64,000 nt of DNA from Methanocorpusculum vombati (GCF_026891935.1 NZ_JAPTGC010000008.1:29284-93283), one strand, 5' to 3'; counted from the first letter of the stretch, positions 33,506 through 43,439 are shown. Program-made: numbers and translations. Notes: a model not told the origin generated them from the sequence alone.

Positions 33506-36100
33506 ATGATGTCCCGGTCATGTTCCCCAACGCGTGCGGCGGATGCCGGTCTGCGGCGCGTGATGTTCACTGCCGCAGGGATACTTCTGCTTGTGCTGCT
33601 CTGTGCAGCCCCGGCGGCAGCATCCGCAGCCGATGCAGTGGTGTTCGGCGGCGGTACGTTTGAGACAGCAGAAAAACTTGCAGATGCACTCGGCAGTGGA
33701 AACGCAACCGCAGATGGCGGGACACTCACCCTGTTAACAGACCTCAACCTCACCGGTACCATCAACATCACCGGCAAGATGACCATCCTCGGAGCTGATC
33801 ACACCATCTGGCGCGGCGGCAAGGACTTCCATCTCATCAACGTAACCGGCAGCGACGGTAATCTCACGCTCGGCAGTGATGAGACCTCGAAGCTGACGGT
33901 AGACGGTCAGGGCACCCCCTTCACGGGAAAGAAGGGACCCATCGTCGTTACGTCCGGCGGCAATCTCACGATGAAGAGCGGTGTCAACCTGACAAACAGC
34001 ATACTGACCGAGCTTGGGGCCGTGAACGACGGCGGCGGGGTGACTGTGAGGTCTGGCGGCACGTTCACGATGTACGGCGGTGAAATCTCCAACAACAGGG
34101 TCCAATATGGCACCGGCGGGGTGCATGTGGCCTCCGGCGGCACGTTCACGATGTACGGTGGTGAAATCTCCAACAACACGATCACTGACACCGACGGCGG
34201 CGGGGTGTATGTGTATGGCGGCACGTTCACAATGTCCGGCGGAACCATCTCAGATAACACGGCCGGGAACTACGCCGGCGGGGTGGCTGTGAGGTCTGGC
34301 GGCACGTTCACACTGTCTGGTGGAACCATCTCAGATAACACGGCCATCAGCGGCGGCGGGGTGTATGTGTATGGCGGCACGTTCATGATGTCCGGCGGAA
34401 CCATCTCAGATAACACGGCCGGGAACTACGCCGGCGGGGTGTATGTGATGGGCGGCACGTTCACTATGTCGGGCGGAACCATCTCAGATAACGCGGCCGT
34501 GAACAACGGCGGCGGGGTGTATATGAGTGGCGGCACACTCACGCTGTCCGGCGGAACCATCTCAGATAACACGGCCACCAAGAACGGCGGCGGGGTGTAT
34601 GTGGGTGGCGGCACGTTTATCATGAACGGTTCGGCAGCCGTTACCGCGGACAACGACGTTTATCTGGTCTCTGGCAAGAAAATTACCGTCAATGGCGCGA
34701 TGTCCGGCGGCGGTGCACAAAATATCACGCATGCGGTGACAACTGCTGGTACTATCGTCGTATCCGTCGACTACTCTGGCGGCACAGCAAAGAGTGTGAA
34801 ACAGTATTTCAAACTGAACTCCTTACTTGCATCGGAGCAGCGGATCGGACTCACGGCGGAAGGGAATGATCTGAAGATCGGTGCACTTGTACCGGAAGTG
34901 GACGACCCCACCGTGTTCGTCACCCCGTACACCTCCACCGTGGCAAACGTCAGCTTCAACCTGACGACAGCTTCAGGTGCAACAAAAGTGTATGTCAACC
35001 TGACGCCTGTCAGTGGCGGCACTCCGATCGCAACACAATATACCGGAACCATTTCTCCCGGTATGGGTGTGGTCAATCATCAGGTTCCCGGCCTTACCGC
35101 AGGAACCGCCTACACCCTGAACATCACACCGTGGAATGATACAACAGAGGGTACTCTTTTTACGACCACGTACACCGCACCGTCACCGGTCTACACCGTC
35201 ACCGTCCAGAACGATGGTCACGGAACCGGCTCTGCATCACCCGCAGGCGGTGTCGCAGGAACAGCGATAACCCTGACCTCCTCCCCCGCCTCCGGCTACC
35301 AGTTCAAAGCGTGGCAGGTTGTTCAGGGCAGCGTATCCGTCAGCGGCAACACCTTCCCCATGCCGGCAGAAAACGTCATACTGAAAGCACTCTTCGAACC
35401 GCAGACAACACCGACACCTGCACCGACACAACCCCGTCCGCCCTCCTCCGGAGACGGCGGCGGCTTCAGCTCAACCGACAGCGGCTCGGTCAGCGCAACC
35501 GGTCAGGTCAGCTTCGGCACCACAACCGGCGTCACCCGCATCTCCTTTGCCCCAGGCACCAGCGGTACCGTAACCATCGACACCAAACCGACCGGCGTCA
35601 CCCCGCCTCCGGACAGCTACATCGTCATTGACATCACCGGCCCGGCCTTCGAAGGATATGCCCAGATAGAGTTCAGTGTCCCGGTCGCCCTCCTCACCGA
35701 CCGCGGCCTCACGGTCTATGACGTTTCCCTCCGGCACTTCATCGGCGGCAAATGGGTAACACTCAGGACCCACTACCTCGGCGAAGAACGCGGCGCCGCA
35801 AACTACATCGCAGCGACGCAAACCTTCTCCCCGTTCGCCATCGTCTACGAAAAAGGCGGCGCAGAAATCATAGAATCTGCAACCCCCGAACCGACCGGCA
35901 GCACAACCGCCCGTCCCACCGTTCAGGAAACATCCGGAGATCTCCGGCCCGCCTCCGGAGTGCAGAACACCCCGGCCGCTACCACCGCAGCACCTGACGG
36001 AGGAACCCCGGTACCCACCTTAACCCAGGCGCCGGCACCCGTGTTCGGCGCACTGGCAGGACTCCTTGCCGCAGGGGTTCTGTTCAGACGAAGAGAGTAA
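33506..36100 (+). CDS. Beta-helix surface protein with PGF-pre-PGF region and C-terminal sorting anchor
   Basis: 864 aa, exported. Signal peptide near residues 18-45 (VMFTAAGILLLVLLCAAPAA). Residues about 45-400 form a right-handed parallel beta-helix with repeated GGGVYV..GGTFTMSGGTISDNTA units, as in Pmp-like adhesins. Then comes a beta-sandwich-like region (about 455-555), an InlB-type repeat (about 560-640), a Thr/Pro linker, a PGF-pre-PGF-like domain (about 660-790), another Thr/Pro-rich stretch and a C-terminal hydrophobic segment ending in Arg residues, like archaeosortase substrates. GGAGGGAGG precedes the ATG. Ligand unknown; probably cell-surface contact. Confidence 0.85.
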   Translation: MMSRSCSPTRAADAGLRRVMFTAAGILLLVLLCAAPAAASAADAVVFGGGTFETAEKLADALGSGNATADGGTLTLLTDLNLTGTINITGKMTILGADHTIWRGGKDFHLINVTGSDGNLTLGSDETSKLTVDGQGTPFTGKKGPIVVTSGGNLTMKSGVNLTNSILTELGAVNDGGGVTVRSGGTFTMYGGEISNNRVQYGTGGVHVASGGTFTMYGGEISNNTITDTDGGGVYVYGGTFTMSGGTISDNTAGNYAGGVAVRSGGTFTLSGGTISDNTAISGGGVYVYGGTFMMSGGTISDNTAGNYAGGVYVMGGTFTMSGGTISDNAAVNNGGGVYMSGGTLTLSGGTISDNTATKNGGGVYVGGGTFIMNGSAAVTADNDVYLVSGKKITVNGAMSGGGAQNITHAVTTAGTIVVSVDYSGGTAKSVKQYFKLNSLLASEQRIGLTAEGNDLKIGALVPEVDDPTVFVTPYTSTVANVSFNLTTASGATKVYVNLTPVSGGTPIATQYTGTISPGMGVVNHQVPGLTAGTAYTLNITPWNDTTEGTLFTTTYTAPSPVYTVTVQNDGHGTGSASPAGGVAGTAITLTSSPASGYQFKAWQVVQGSVSVSGNTFPMPAENVILKALFEPQTTPTPAPTQPRPPSSGDGGGFSSTDSGSVSATGQVSFGTTTGVTRISFAPGTSGTVTIDTKPTGVTPPPDSYIVIDITGPAFEGYAQIEFSVPVALLTDRGLTVYDVSLRHFIGGKWVTLRTHYLGEERGAANYIAATQTFSPFAIVYEKGGAEIIESATPEPTGSTTARPTVQETSGDLRPASGVQNTPAATTAAPDGGTPVPTLTQAPAPVFGALAGLLAAGVLFRRRE
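34030..34630 (+). repeat. Tandem repeats encoding beta-helix rungs
   Basis: About seven imperfect units of about 80-100 bases, each containing a GGCGGCACGTTCA-like block and, mostly, GGAACCATCTCAGATAACAC. Units such as those near 34210-34270 and 34370-34430 are nearly identical over tens of bases, so copy number can change by slippage or recombination. Confidence 0.75.
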
Positions 36101-36130
36101 TCCTCTCTTCTTTCCTTCACCTGACCTTCA

Positions 36131-36316
36131 TCAGCGGCAGAGGGCATCCGCAATATCAGCGATAGAACGTTTCGGGATCTGCAAAATCGTAAACTCATGA
36201 ATTCCGTCCCGAAACGCACCTCCAAATAACCGGCCGGCAAACTGCAGCTCTTCATGATCTGCACACCACACACGCGGTGGGACCCGTGTACCGTTTGCCG
36301 CCCGGGGTAAACTCAT
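36131..36316 (-). CDS. Possible small protein or gene remnant, unrecognised
   Basis: A 61-codon minus-strand frame (from ATG 36316) with a protein-like composition: RVPPRVWCADHEELQFAG, then DGIHEFTILQIPKRSIADIA. It has no ribosome site and no family I recognise. It sits between the convergent surface-protein stop and an empty stretch. It may be the tail of a degraded gene; chance is possible. Confidence 0.22.
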   Translation of the reverse strand: MSLPRAANGTRVPPRVWCADHEELQFAGRLFGGAFRDGIHEFTILQIPKRSIADIADALCR

Positions 36317-36408
36317 CGCAAAGCAGACTTCAGCGGATGTCCGCCGAAACCGGTGACGGTCAGCAGGAGGAGGCACGTCTATCTCAATCTCTCTTCAGGA
36401 AAAGAACC

Positions 36409-36501
36409 ATGATAACCCTAAAAAGATACATCGCAGTATTCGTCTTATTTCTTCTCTTCCTCAGCTTTGTCCTTATTATCCTGCACCTGCTGTTTTGCTG
36501 A
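36409..36501 (+). CDS. Possible 30-aa single-span membrane peptide
   Basis: ATG 36409 opens a 30-codon frame, MITLKRYIAVFVLF followed by a continuous run of Leu, Phe, Ile and Val to a C-terminal Cys: one short basic N-terminus then one membrane helix. AGGA at 36397-36400 is eight bases upstream. Many genuine small membrane proteins look like this, but so do chance frames in T-rich DNA. Confidence 0.3.
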   Translation: MITLKRYIAVFVLFLLFLSFVLIILHLLFC

Positions 36502-36871
36502 AATACACTGCAGGTCCTCTTCCAGGCACAGCGCTCTGTAGCGGTGCCGGTCCGGGGGATCCGTTCTCCGGGATGTTCTTTGTTTTCTCATGGTGGGGGC
36601 CGTGCACCCGCCCGGCCTGCGGCAGCATCGCAGCATTCCACCACCACATACAGCCAGAGAACACGTGTCCGCCGCTTCGCGGGAAAACACAGAACACACA
36701 GAAATTATCAACATCATGTGATCACTCACCCACCTACAATTTTCAAAAAGATTCCAGAGAAAAAAAAACCGACGAAATACTTTCGCGGCACAACATTGCC
36801 CATAAACAACCGGTAAAATTACCCGGCTGCACCGCAGAAAACAGACCAAACCCGAATAAAAAATCCCCCGC
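36502..36871. other. Intergenic stretch, nothing recognised
   Basis: Overlapping cysteine- and proline-rich frames on both strands here look like chance translations. No repeat, RNA gene or promoter stands out beyond a short A-rich run near 36755-36770. Confidence 0.5.
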
Positions 36872-37474
36872 TTACCGGTATCGCGGATCCTGCTCTGCCG
36901 GACAGAAATTACACAAAGCCGACGGCAGATCCCGCTCCTTATCCCGGATAGGACACAACACCCGCCCGTCCTCGCGGTGCACCGTTGCCCCGCCCGGAAA
37001 CGGCATCCCCACCGGATGCCCGTATCCCCCTGCAATCAGCATCACATACCCATACACCAACCGGTAAAAAAACGTACTCAGCGGATGCCCCATCTGCGGA
37101 AACGGATCATCCGATCTTCCCTTCCGCACAAAACACTGCACCCGCGCAACCTCCCAGAACTCATGCCACAGCGCCGGATCTGCCAGCGGTGCATCAGAAA
37201 CCCCGCCCGACCGGTACACCTGCAGAACCGCATGATACTGATTCAGCAGATCCAGACTATAAGGCCGGTATGCCCTCCGGTACGGATCCGGCAGCTTCTC
37301 CACCTCGCGGCGGATAAAACCCCCGATATACTGAAGATCAAACACCGTATACCGGCAAAGAGCCGACCCGATTCTCTCCACCGCCTCAGCAGTACCCCGC
37401 ACCGCCTGAAGAGACCTCACCGTCTCTTCAATAAACACCGCCGACTCGCCATCGGACAGAGACAGAACATTCAT
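36872..37474 (-). CDS. DUF2115 methanogen-associated protein
   Basis: 200 aa matching DUF2115/UPF0305. Recognisable blocks are DLQYIGGFIRREVEKLPDPYR, the HPLSTFFYRLVYGYVMLIAGG helix region, GHPVGMPFPGG and a C-terminal CPIRDKE...CNFCPAEQD with three Cys. No function is known; the family is concentrated in methanogens. Its start overlaps the stop of the upstream PEGA gene by four bases, tying a predicted cytoplasmic protein to two surface proteins. Confidence 0.82.
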   Translation of the reverse strand: MNVLSLSDGESAVFIEETVRSLQAVRGTAEAVERIGSALCRYTVFDLQYIGGFIRREVEKLPDPYRRAYRPYSLDLLNQYHAVLQVYRSGGVSDAPLADPALWHEFWEVARVQCFVRKGRSDDPFPQMGHPLSTFFYRLVYGYVMLIAGGYGHPVGMPFPGGATVHREDGRVLCPIRDKERDLPSALCNFCPAEQDPRYR

Positions 37475-38142
37475 CTGCGAAGAACAGCCCAGGCTCCCAG
37501 CAGGGCAACAACCGGCAGAACCGCACCGACCGGCGACTTCGTCGGCGCCGGCGGAATCCCGGACGTTCCCGCAGTTGTTGGAACATCCGTCCCGGCAGAC
37601 ACCGGAACCAGATCTGCAACAACACTCGCCGTTGCAAAATTCTTCGGCATCACCGGAATCAGCGTCGCATACTCCTGATACCCCTCAGCCTTCACCTGAA
37701 CATAATGCAGACCAAGCTTCACATTATCAATATTCAAACTACCATCCGCAATCGTCCCATAGTAACTGTTGTCCAGAAACACCTGGGCACCTTCCGTACC
37801 CGAAACAGCAACAAGACCAATATCCTTCGCCCCCTCCGTCTTCTTGTACACCGTCACATTCATAGTCGCATTCCGGCCGGAAGGAACATACGCCGACCCC
37901 TTCCAGACCTCATACGTATTACCCGGAACCTCGACACGCACATTCGCCATCGCATCCCCCGGAATCACCGTAAAAACCGGAGTATATCCAACAAGCTTCC
38001 CGGAAACCGTCACCGTTGCACCGGCAGGCTCCGAATTAATCGTCAGCCCCGCCTCATTCTCCGCGAACGCAGCAACCGCGGAAACTCCGCATACCGTGAA
38101 CAAAAACATACAAAGCAGAACTGTCAGCAGATACTTCTTCAT
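37471..38142 (-). CDS. PEGA-domain surface protein (second of tandem pair)
   Basis: 223 aa from ATG 38142, with GGAGGT upstream on the minus strand. Signal peptide MKKYLLTVLLCMFLFTVCG; two PEGA-type beta modules (about 30-95 and 105-180; LTINSEPAGATVTVSG, and GTEGAQVFLDNSYYGTI), a Thr/Pro linker and a C-terminal membrane span ending in Arg-Arg. Same length and layout as its upstream neighbour. Downstream DUF2115 overlaps by four bases. Probably S-layer associated. Confidence 0.82.
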   Translation of the reverse strand: MKKYLLTVLLCMFLFTVCGVSAVAAFAENEAGLTINSEPAGATVTVSGKLVGYTPVFTVIPGDAMANVRVEVPGNTYEVWKGSAYVPSGRNATMNVTVYKKTEGAKDIGLVAVSGTEGAQVFLDNSYYGTIADGSLNIDNVKLGLHYVQVKAEGYQEYATLIPVMPKNFATASVVADLVPVSAGTDVPTTAGTSGIPPAPTKSPVGAVLPVVALLGAWAVLRR

Positions 38143-38167
38143 ATCATTACCTCCACCCTCCATCCTA

Positions 38168-38839
38168 TTAAATGCACCGGCGCAGCACCAACCCCAGACC
38201 GATCGCAAGACCGGTCAACAGTCCCGCCAGCGGAACCGGCGTCTTCGTCGGTGCGGAAGGAACTGCCGCAGTCGTCGGAACCAATGTTGCCACCGTTGCA
38301 AACGGCATCAGATTCGCAACAACCTTCGTAGTTTCCACATTCTTCGGCAGCACCTCCACCAGATCCGTATAGGTCGCATAGCCATCCTTTTTCACCACCA
38401 CCTGATGCAGACCAAGCTTCACCTCATCCCTGACCACCGTCCCGTTCGTAATCGTCCCGACAAAGCCGTTATCAAGATACACCTCCGCCCCCTCCACAGA
38501 GGAAGAAACACTCAGATATCCGGTCGAACGAATCCGATCCTCGGTCCGGTAGAGCTTTGCCGTATAGGTAACATGCTCCCCCTTGGGAACATACACCGAC
38601 CCCTTCCAGACATCATACCCGCCGCCGTGACGCTCTATCCACACCGAAACCGTCGTTCCCCCGTCAACCTCAACCGTCACCGGACTATACCCGGCAAACC
38701 TATCCGAAACCCGCACATCCGCCCCGCCCGGAATAGAATCGATCGTCAGCTTACTCACCGGCTCATCCGCCGGAACCGCAGGTATCAGGATCATCATACA
38801 CAGAAAAACAAAAAAGAGGAGAAAAACCTTCATATGCAT
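38168..38839 (-). CDS. PEGA-domain surface protein (first of tandem pair)
   Basis: 223 aa: signal peptide, two PEGA-type modules (LTIDSIPGGADVRVSD and SVEGAEVYLDNGFVGTI), Thr/Pro linker, and a C-terminal hydrophobic segment ending RRCI. Clearly paralogous to the next gene, sharing YDVWKGSVYVPKG-like and VKLGLHQV-like blocks, so the pair arose by tandem duplication. 25 bases separate the two. Confidence 0.82.
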   Translation of the reverse strand: MHMKVFLLFFVFLCMMILIPAVPADEPVSKLTIDSIPGGADVRVSDRFAGYSPVTVEVDGGTTVSVWIERHGGGYDVWKGSVYVPKGEHVTYTAKLYRTEDRIRSTGYLSVSSSVEGAEVYLDNGFVGTITNGTVVRDEVKLGLHQVVVKKDGYATYTDLVEVLPKNVETTKVVANLMPFATVATLVPTTAAVPSAPTKTPVPLAGLLTGLAIGLGLVLRRCI

Positions 38840-38932
38840 AGATCACCGTGCATCCTCATAAATGAATCGCCCGTACCAAACAGCATAAAGAGAAATTAAT
38901 AACCGATCAGCCCCAACATGTCCTGAGTTAGC

Positions 38933-39883
38933 ATGGAGATTGCATACGCCGTATTAGTGGTGGTTGGTCTTGTCGCATTCGAAACCGTGGCAAGTATCGA
39001 CAATGCAATCATCAATGCAGATATTTTGTCCACCATGAAAGCGTGGGCACGCCGCTGGTTCCTGACCTGGGGTATTATCATTGCCGTCTTTGGTATCCGC
39101 GGAATTTTACCGTGGCTTATCATCTGGTTTTCCACCCCCTCCCTCGGCCCCATCGGAGCACTGACCGCAACCTTCTCCAACGATAACGCAGCAGCAGCCG
39201 CGATTCATCAAAGTGCCCCGTTCCTCCTCCTGGCCGGAGGTATCTTCATGATCTTCCTCTTCCTCCACTGGCTCATGGCCGAAGAGAAGAACTGCATCGT
39301 TCCGGGCGAACGTGCCATGTCCCGGCAGGGCCCCTGGTTCTATGCAGTTGCCGCAATTATCCTGTTCCTTCTCTGCTACGCCGCAGCACAGATCAACGCC
39401 CTCCTTGCAGTAGCCGCCGTGGGAGGGTCGGCAATCTTTTTCATCATGCAGGGATTCCGGCTCTTCGCCGACAAAAAATCTGCGGAACTGGAAGCAGGAA
39501 CCTCAAAAAAATCGGATCTCAGTAAACTGATGCTTCTTGAGGTGATTGATGCGACGTTCTCCATTGACGGCGTTATCGGTGCATTTGCATTCACCATGTC
39601 CGTCCCCCTGATTCTGATTGGAAACGGAATTGGTGCCGTCATCGTGCGTGAACTCACCGTCCGAAACATCGACAACATCAGAAAATACGCCTACCTCAAA
39701 AACGGCGCGATGTACTCAATCTGTACCCTCGGACTTATCATGTGCGGCGAAGGATTCGGTCTGGACATCCCCATCTGGTTTGCCCCGCTCCTGACCATCG
39801 GTATTGTGGCAACATTCTTCTGGCTCTCACTGCGGAGAATCAAAAAAGGCGACTTCGGCGTCTGCCCGATCCCGCGGGAATAA
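38933..39883 (+). CDS. DUF475/TerC-family integral membrane protein
   Basis: 316 aa with about nine helices. The buried acidic ETVASIDNAI near residue 18 and EVIDATFSIDGVIGAFA near 203 are the inverted TerC-fold signatures, associated with tellurium resistance or metal (Mn) export. The DUF475 subgroup is the best match. Stands alone; a T8 run follows the stop (about 39893-39900). Substrate inferred only from family. Confidence 0.86.
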   Translation: MEIAYAVLVVVGLVAFETVASIDNAIINADILSTMKAWARRWFLTWGIIIAVFGIRGILPWLIIWFSTPSLGPIGALTATFSNDNAAAAAIHQSAPFLLLAGGIFMIFLFLHWLMAEEKNCIVPGERAMSRQGPWFYAVAAIILFLLCYAAAQINALLAVAAVGGSAIFFIMQGFRLFADKKSAELEAGTSKKSDLSKLMLLEVIDATFSIDGVIGAFAFTMSVPLILIGNGIGAVIVRELTVRNIDNIRKYAYLKNGAMYSICTLGLIMCGEGFGLDIPIWFAPLLTIGIVATFFWLSLRRIKKGDFGVCPIPRE

Positions 39884-40104
39884 CCCGTCTCTCCTTTTTT
39901 TTATCTTCCCGGAAACTTTGAACCAGACGTTTCGGATCGTTCGGGGTTCTTTTACTTTGATTTTCTATGAGAGAACCACGGAAATTTCAAAATTTTCATG
40001 ATTCCCCCATGGAAAGCCAGAGAAAAAACTCCCGAGTACAGTCTCCGAAAAAAACACCTACGAAATCATCCCGGGAATCACAGACAACAGCAAAAAAAGA
40101 AAAA

Positions 40105-40500
40105 TTATGCCACATCCGGCACGAACTTCGTACCATAGTGGATAACACCATCTGAACCCTCACGGTCCAGAACACGGAACACCGACCGGACCGGCATACC
40201 GATATACACCTCATCCGGCTCGCAGATAACCTGCGTCGTCATCCGTGCCCCTTCCTCCAGCTCAATAATTGCCAGCACATACGGCTTCATATCCGCATAC
40301 TGATCACTTGCCGAATGAATAACCGAGAACGTCAGAACCTTTCCCTTACCGGAACACTGATGCTCCACAATCTTTCCATTCCGGCGGCAGTGCGGACACA
40401 CCGAACGCGGCGGGAAAAACACCCTGCCGCAGGTCTCGCACCTCGTACCCACCATATTATATCTCTGGGGAATCGCTCTCCAGAATCGTGCAACTGTCAT
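40105..40500 (-). CDS. DUF35 zinc-ribbon OB-fold protein of the thiolase/HMG-CoA synthase complex
   Basis: 131 aa. Rubredoxin-like CETCGRVFFPPRSVCPHC (about 20-37) followed by an OB-fold. In archaea a DUF35 protein bridges acetoacetyl-CoA thiolase and HMG-CoA synthase and holds the CoA intermediate. Here it directly follows both enzymes (3-base gap to thiolase), fitting that role. Confidence 0.9.
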   Translation of the reverse strand: MTVARFWRAIPQRYNMVGTRCETCGRVFFPPRSVCPHCRRNGKIVEHQCSGKGKVLTFSVIHSASDQYADMKPYVLAIIELEEGARMTTQVICEPDEVYIGMPVRSVFRVLDREGSDGVIHYGTKFVPDVA

Positions 40501-40503
40501 CGT

Positions 40504-41667
40504 TTAGGCCCTCCTGAAAATGTGTGACACAACCGTAGCACCCGTACCACCCACATTCTGGGTCATACCGATCTCCGCACCCTCAACCTGGCGCTTACCG
40601 GCTTCGCCGCGAAGCTGCTGGACAACCTCCCAGACCTGCTTGATACCCGTCGCACCGACAGGATGACCGCATGCCTTCAGACCGCCCGACGTATTCACCG
40701 GCAGCTTACCGCCAACCTGCGTCTCGCCCTCCTCCGTGAACTTCCCGGCAGTTCCCTTCGGAACAAACCCGAGATCCTCAATCGCGCAGAGCTCGGCAAT
40801 CGTGAAACAGTCGTGCACCTCCACAAAGTCGATATCCTTCCGCTCCAGCTTCGCCTGCTGGAACGCAGAATTACCCGCAGCAACCGTCGCGCCCATCGTG
40901 GAAAAGTCCGGTCTGTCATGCAGCGCAATCGTATCGCCCGCCTGAGCAGACGCCAGAACCTGAATCGGCGTATCCGTAAACTCCTTCGCACGCTCCAGCG
41001 GACAGACAATCACCACTGCCGCACCATCCGAAACCGGCGAACAATCAAACAACCGCAGGGGTGACGCAACAAGTGTAGACTTCATCACCGTTGACTGCGT
41101 AATCTCCGACCGGAACTGCGCAAACGGATTGCGGGCACCATGATAGTGATTCTTCACCGCAACCTGCGCCAGCTGCTCACGGGTCAGACCGTACTTATGC
41201 ATGTAATCACAGGCGATCATCGCATAGAGACCCGGGAACGTCGCTCCCGCAAAACTCTCCCACTCCCGATCCGCCGCACCGGCCAAAACATCCGTCGCAT
41301 CCGACACATCCGTCATCTTCTCAACACCGGCTGCCACAACCACATCGGACATCCCCGACGCGACCGCTGCAACCGCCTGCCGGAACGCAAGACCGCCGGA
41401 AGCACATGCCGCCTCCACACGGGTAGCCGGCACATGCAGCTCACCGCCCAGACCCACGTAATCTGCAACAAGCGCACCCACGTGTTCCTGACCAATAAAC
41501 CGGCCCGCAGACATCGACCCGACAAACATCGCATCAATCTGCTCACCGGCAACATTCGCATCCTCAAGCGCCGCAACGCCCGCCTCTGTGCACAGATCGC
41601 GGAACGAAGTATCCCAGCGCTCTCCAAATGCCGTAATACCGGCACCAATAACTGCTACATCTCTCAT
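40504..41667 (-). CDS. Acetyl-CoA C-acetyltransferase (archaeal thiolase)
   Basis: 387 aa from ATG 41667, the start that gives the usual [10 protein letters not shown] beginning. Catalytic Cys88 in EAACASGG, the CGHPVGATG block near the C-terminus (second Cys) and the HDCF region are present. It condenses two acetyl-CoA to acetoacetyl-CoA, the first mevalonate step. Lies 10 bases downstream of HMG-CoA synthase. Confidence 0.93.
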   Translation of the reverse strand: MRDVAVIGAGITAFGERWDTSFRDLCTEAGVAALEDANVAGEQIDAMFVGSMSAGRFIGQEHVGALVADYVGLGGELHVPATRVEAACASGGLAFRQAVAAVASGMSDVVVAAGVEKMTDVSDATDVLAGAADREWESFAGATFPGLYAMIACDYMHKYGLTREQLAQVAVKNHYHGARNPFAQFRSEITQSTVMKSTLVASPLRLFDCSPVSDGAAVVIVCPLERAKEFTDTPIQVLASAQAGDTIALHDRPDFSTMGATVAAGNSAFQQAKLERKDIDFVEVHDCFTIAELCAIEDLGFVPKGTAGKFTEEGETQVGGKLPVNTSGGLKACGHPVGATGIKQVWEVVQQLRGEAGKRQVEGAEIGMTQNVGGTGATVVSHIFRRA

Positions 41668-41677
41668 TTTCCGCACC

Positions 41678-42721
41678 TCACACCTTGATCTTACCCTTAT
41701 GGCGGGCATACACTGCATAATCAAGATACTTTGCACAGGCAAGCATCGCCTCAACCGACGGACCCTTCGACCGGTCGATCTTATCCAGAATTGCATCCGT
41801 CACCGTCAGATCAAACGCATCCGAACCCGACCCGCTGCCGTAGCTCGTAATAAAAATCCGGTCGCCCGGCTTTGCCGCATCCAGAACAGCCGCAAGACCA
41901 AGAGGGACCGCACCGCTGTAGGTGTTACCGAGTCTTGGGGCAAGCAAACCCGTCTTGATCTGATCATGCGTAAACCCGAGCATCGCCGCTCCCTTCTGAG
42001 GGAACTTCGCATTCGGCTGGTGGAACACCGCATAATCATAGTCCGCGGGCTTTGTTCCCATGTACTCAAGCATCATATGTGCAGCGCCGGTCACATGCTT
42101 AAAGTATCCCGGCTCTCCGGAGAACCTTCCACCGTGCCGGGGATAATCCTCACCCTCACGGCGCCAGAAATCCGGCGTATCCGTCGAAAACGAACAGGTA
42201 TGGTTAATTACCGCAATCGGATCATCGTTGCCGATCACATACGCAGCGCCGCCTGCGGCGGCGGTGTACTCAAGGGCATCGCCCGGAGCACCCTGTGCCG
42301 TATCCGCACCGATTGCAACCGCGTACTTCATCATACCCGACGAAACCAGACCCATTGCCGTCTGGATACCGGCTGTTCCTGCCTTACAGGCAAACTCATA
42401 ATCAGCTGCCGTCATCACCGGCGTTGCACCGATGGCTTCGCCGACGGTCACAGCCGTCGGCTTCACCGCATACGGATGGGACTCCGAACCCACATAGACC
42501 GCCTTGATCTCTGCGGGATCAACTGCCCTGCGTGCAAGCGCACTGCGTGCCGCTTCCACCGCAATCGTTGCCGTGTTTTCATCATAGTCGGGGACAGCTT
42601 TCTCAGAAACGCCAAGACCGCCCTTAATCTCTGCAGCATTGGCACCCCAGACACGTGCGATCTCCTCGACCTTAATCCTGTAACGGGGGATGTATGCCCC
42701 GTAGGTAATAATTCCTACCAT
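41678..42721 (-). CDS. Hydroxymethylglutaryl-CoA synthase
   Basis: 347 aa with the archaeal HMGCS features: [17 protein letters not shown] start, catalytic Cys112 in [11 protein letters not shown], the HQPNAKFP histidine block and the [12 protein letters not shown]-terminal loop. It adds acetyl-CoA to acetoacetyl-CoA for isoprenoid lipid synthesis. Its start overlaps the upstream HTH gene by seven bases. Confidence 0.95.
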   Translation of the reverse strand: MVGIITYGAYIPRYRIKVEEIARVWGANAAEIKGGLGVSEKAVPDYDENTATIAVEAARSALARRAVDPAEIKAVYVGSESHPYAVKPTAVTVGEAIGATPVMTAADYEFACKAGTAGIQTAMGLVSSGMMKYAVAIGADTAQGAPGDALEYTAAAGGAAYVIGNDDPIAVINHTCSFSTDTPDFWRREGEDYPRHGGRFSGEPGYFKHVTGAAHMMLEYMGTKPADYDYAVFHQPNAKFPQKGAAMLGFTHDQIKTGLLAPRLGNTYSGAVPLGLAAVLDAAKPGDRIFITSYGSGSGSDAFDLTVTDAILDKIDRSKGPSVEAMLACAKYLDYAVYARHKGKIKV

Positions 42722-43425
42722 TCTGTATTCCTCAGGCGGGTAATAATTTCCTGCACATCAAGCGACGTACATAATACGGTTATGCGATCCTTCTCTGCAA
42801 GCAGCTTCACCAGCGGATGAACATTCTCCACATCAATCCCCTGTAAAATCACATACGGGGGCTTGAACGGCGTCACCCGGATAGCAATCATCGGTGACTT
42901 CCCTGTGGAAACATCCGTAAAGATCAGCGCCCGCTCGGTGCTCCAGCCGTAAATGCGGTTGAACTCATTCGGAGAAAGATTCAAAATTGCATTCTGGCTG
43001 TTCACCACGGTATAGCCAAAGATCTGATGATCCTCTGAACCGTAAAGAAGGGTACATTCAATCAGTTCCGACAACTCTCGGATCGGAATTGACGAAGCGA
43101 AATCATGGATATCATAGATAACTTCATCATCGTAGTCGGAAAACAGCAGCTTGCCGTACTTTTGAATGTACTTACCGCCGTTCTCCTCATCAATATCCAG
43201 AAGAGTATCTACAATTTTTCCAACTACTCCGGTACCCGGACTCTTTCTCCTGCCACTCTCATAATCGCTGATAACAGACGGAGAAATACCAAGATGGTCC
43301 GCTAGCACACCGGGAGCAATCTGAAAACTGGATCTCCATTTTTTCAGCGCTTTCCCGGGAGCGTCTGAGAGAGTAATTTCACCTGCCATTTTTTCGGCAA
43401 GCTGTTGACGCAGTCCCGGTTTCAT
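42715..43425 (-). CDS. HTH (Cro/C1) regulator heading the mevalonate operon
   Basis: About 236 aa from ATG 43425. XRE-type HTH near residues 30-70 ([23 protein letters not shown]), then a C-terminal domain of about 150 aa (archaeal regulators of this type are often adjacent to HMGCS). The seven-base overlap with HMG-CoA synthase and a palindrome over its own start codon suggest autoregulation and control of isoprenoid synthesis. A TATA-like CATAAAAG at 43451-43458 would make the mRNA nearly leaderless. Effector unknown, possibly an acyl-CoA or isoprenoid intermediate. Confidence 0.85.
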   Translation of the reverse strand: MKPGLRQQLAEKMAGEITLSDAPGKALKKWRSSFQIAPGVLADHLGISPSVISDYESGRRKSPGTGVVGKIVDTLLDIDEENGGKYIQKYGKLLFSDYDDEVIYDIHDFASSIPIRELSELIECTLLYGSEDHQIFGYTVVNSQNAILNLSPNEFNRIYGWSTERALIFTDVSTGKSPMIAIRVTPFKPPYVILQGIDVENVHPLVKLLAEKDRITVLCTSLDVQEIITRLRNTEW

Positions 43426-43439
43426 ACAACATATTGTAT
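43424..43439. promoter_or_regulatory. Inverted repeat over the start of the mevalonate-operon regulator
   Basis: ATACAA (43424-43429) and TTGTAT (43434-43439) around CATA. It covers the start codon and predicted transcription start of the HTH gene, as expected for an autoregulatory operator. Confidence 0.45.

Noticed and set aside
33291..33509. 72-codon frame ending at the surface-protein start
   Set aside because: No ribosome site, no recognisable motif, and it lies wholly in the predicted leader of the downstream gene; more likely untranslated.
34030..34630. Repeated units as a CRISPR array
   Set aside because: Units are coding, in frame and degenerate, without unique spacers; they encode beta-helix rungs.
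39967..40155. 62-codon basic frame between DUF475 and DUF35
   Set aside because: Composition follows the A-rich DNA, it runs into the DUF35 gene on the other strand, and no start signal or family is visible.
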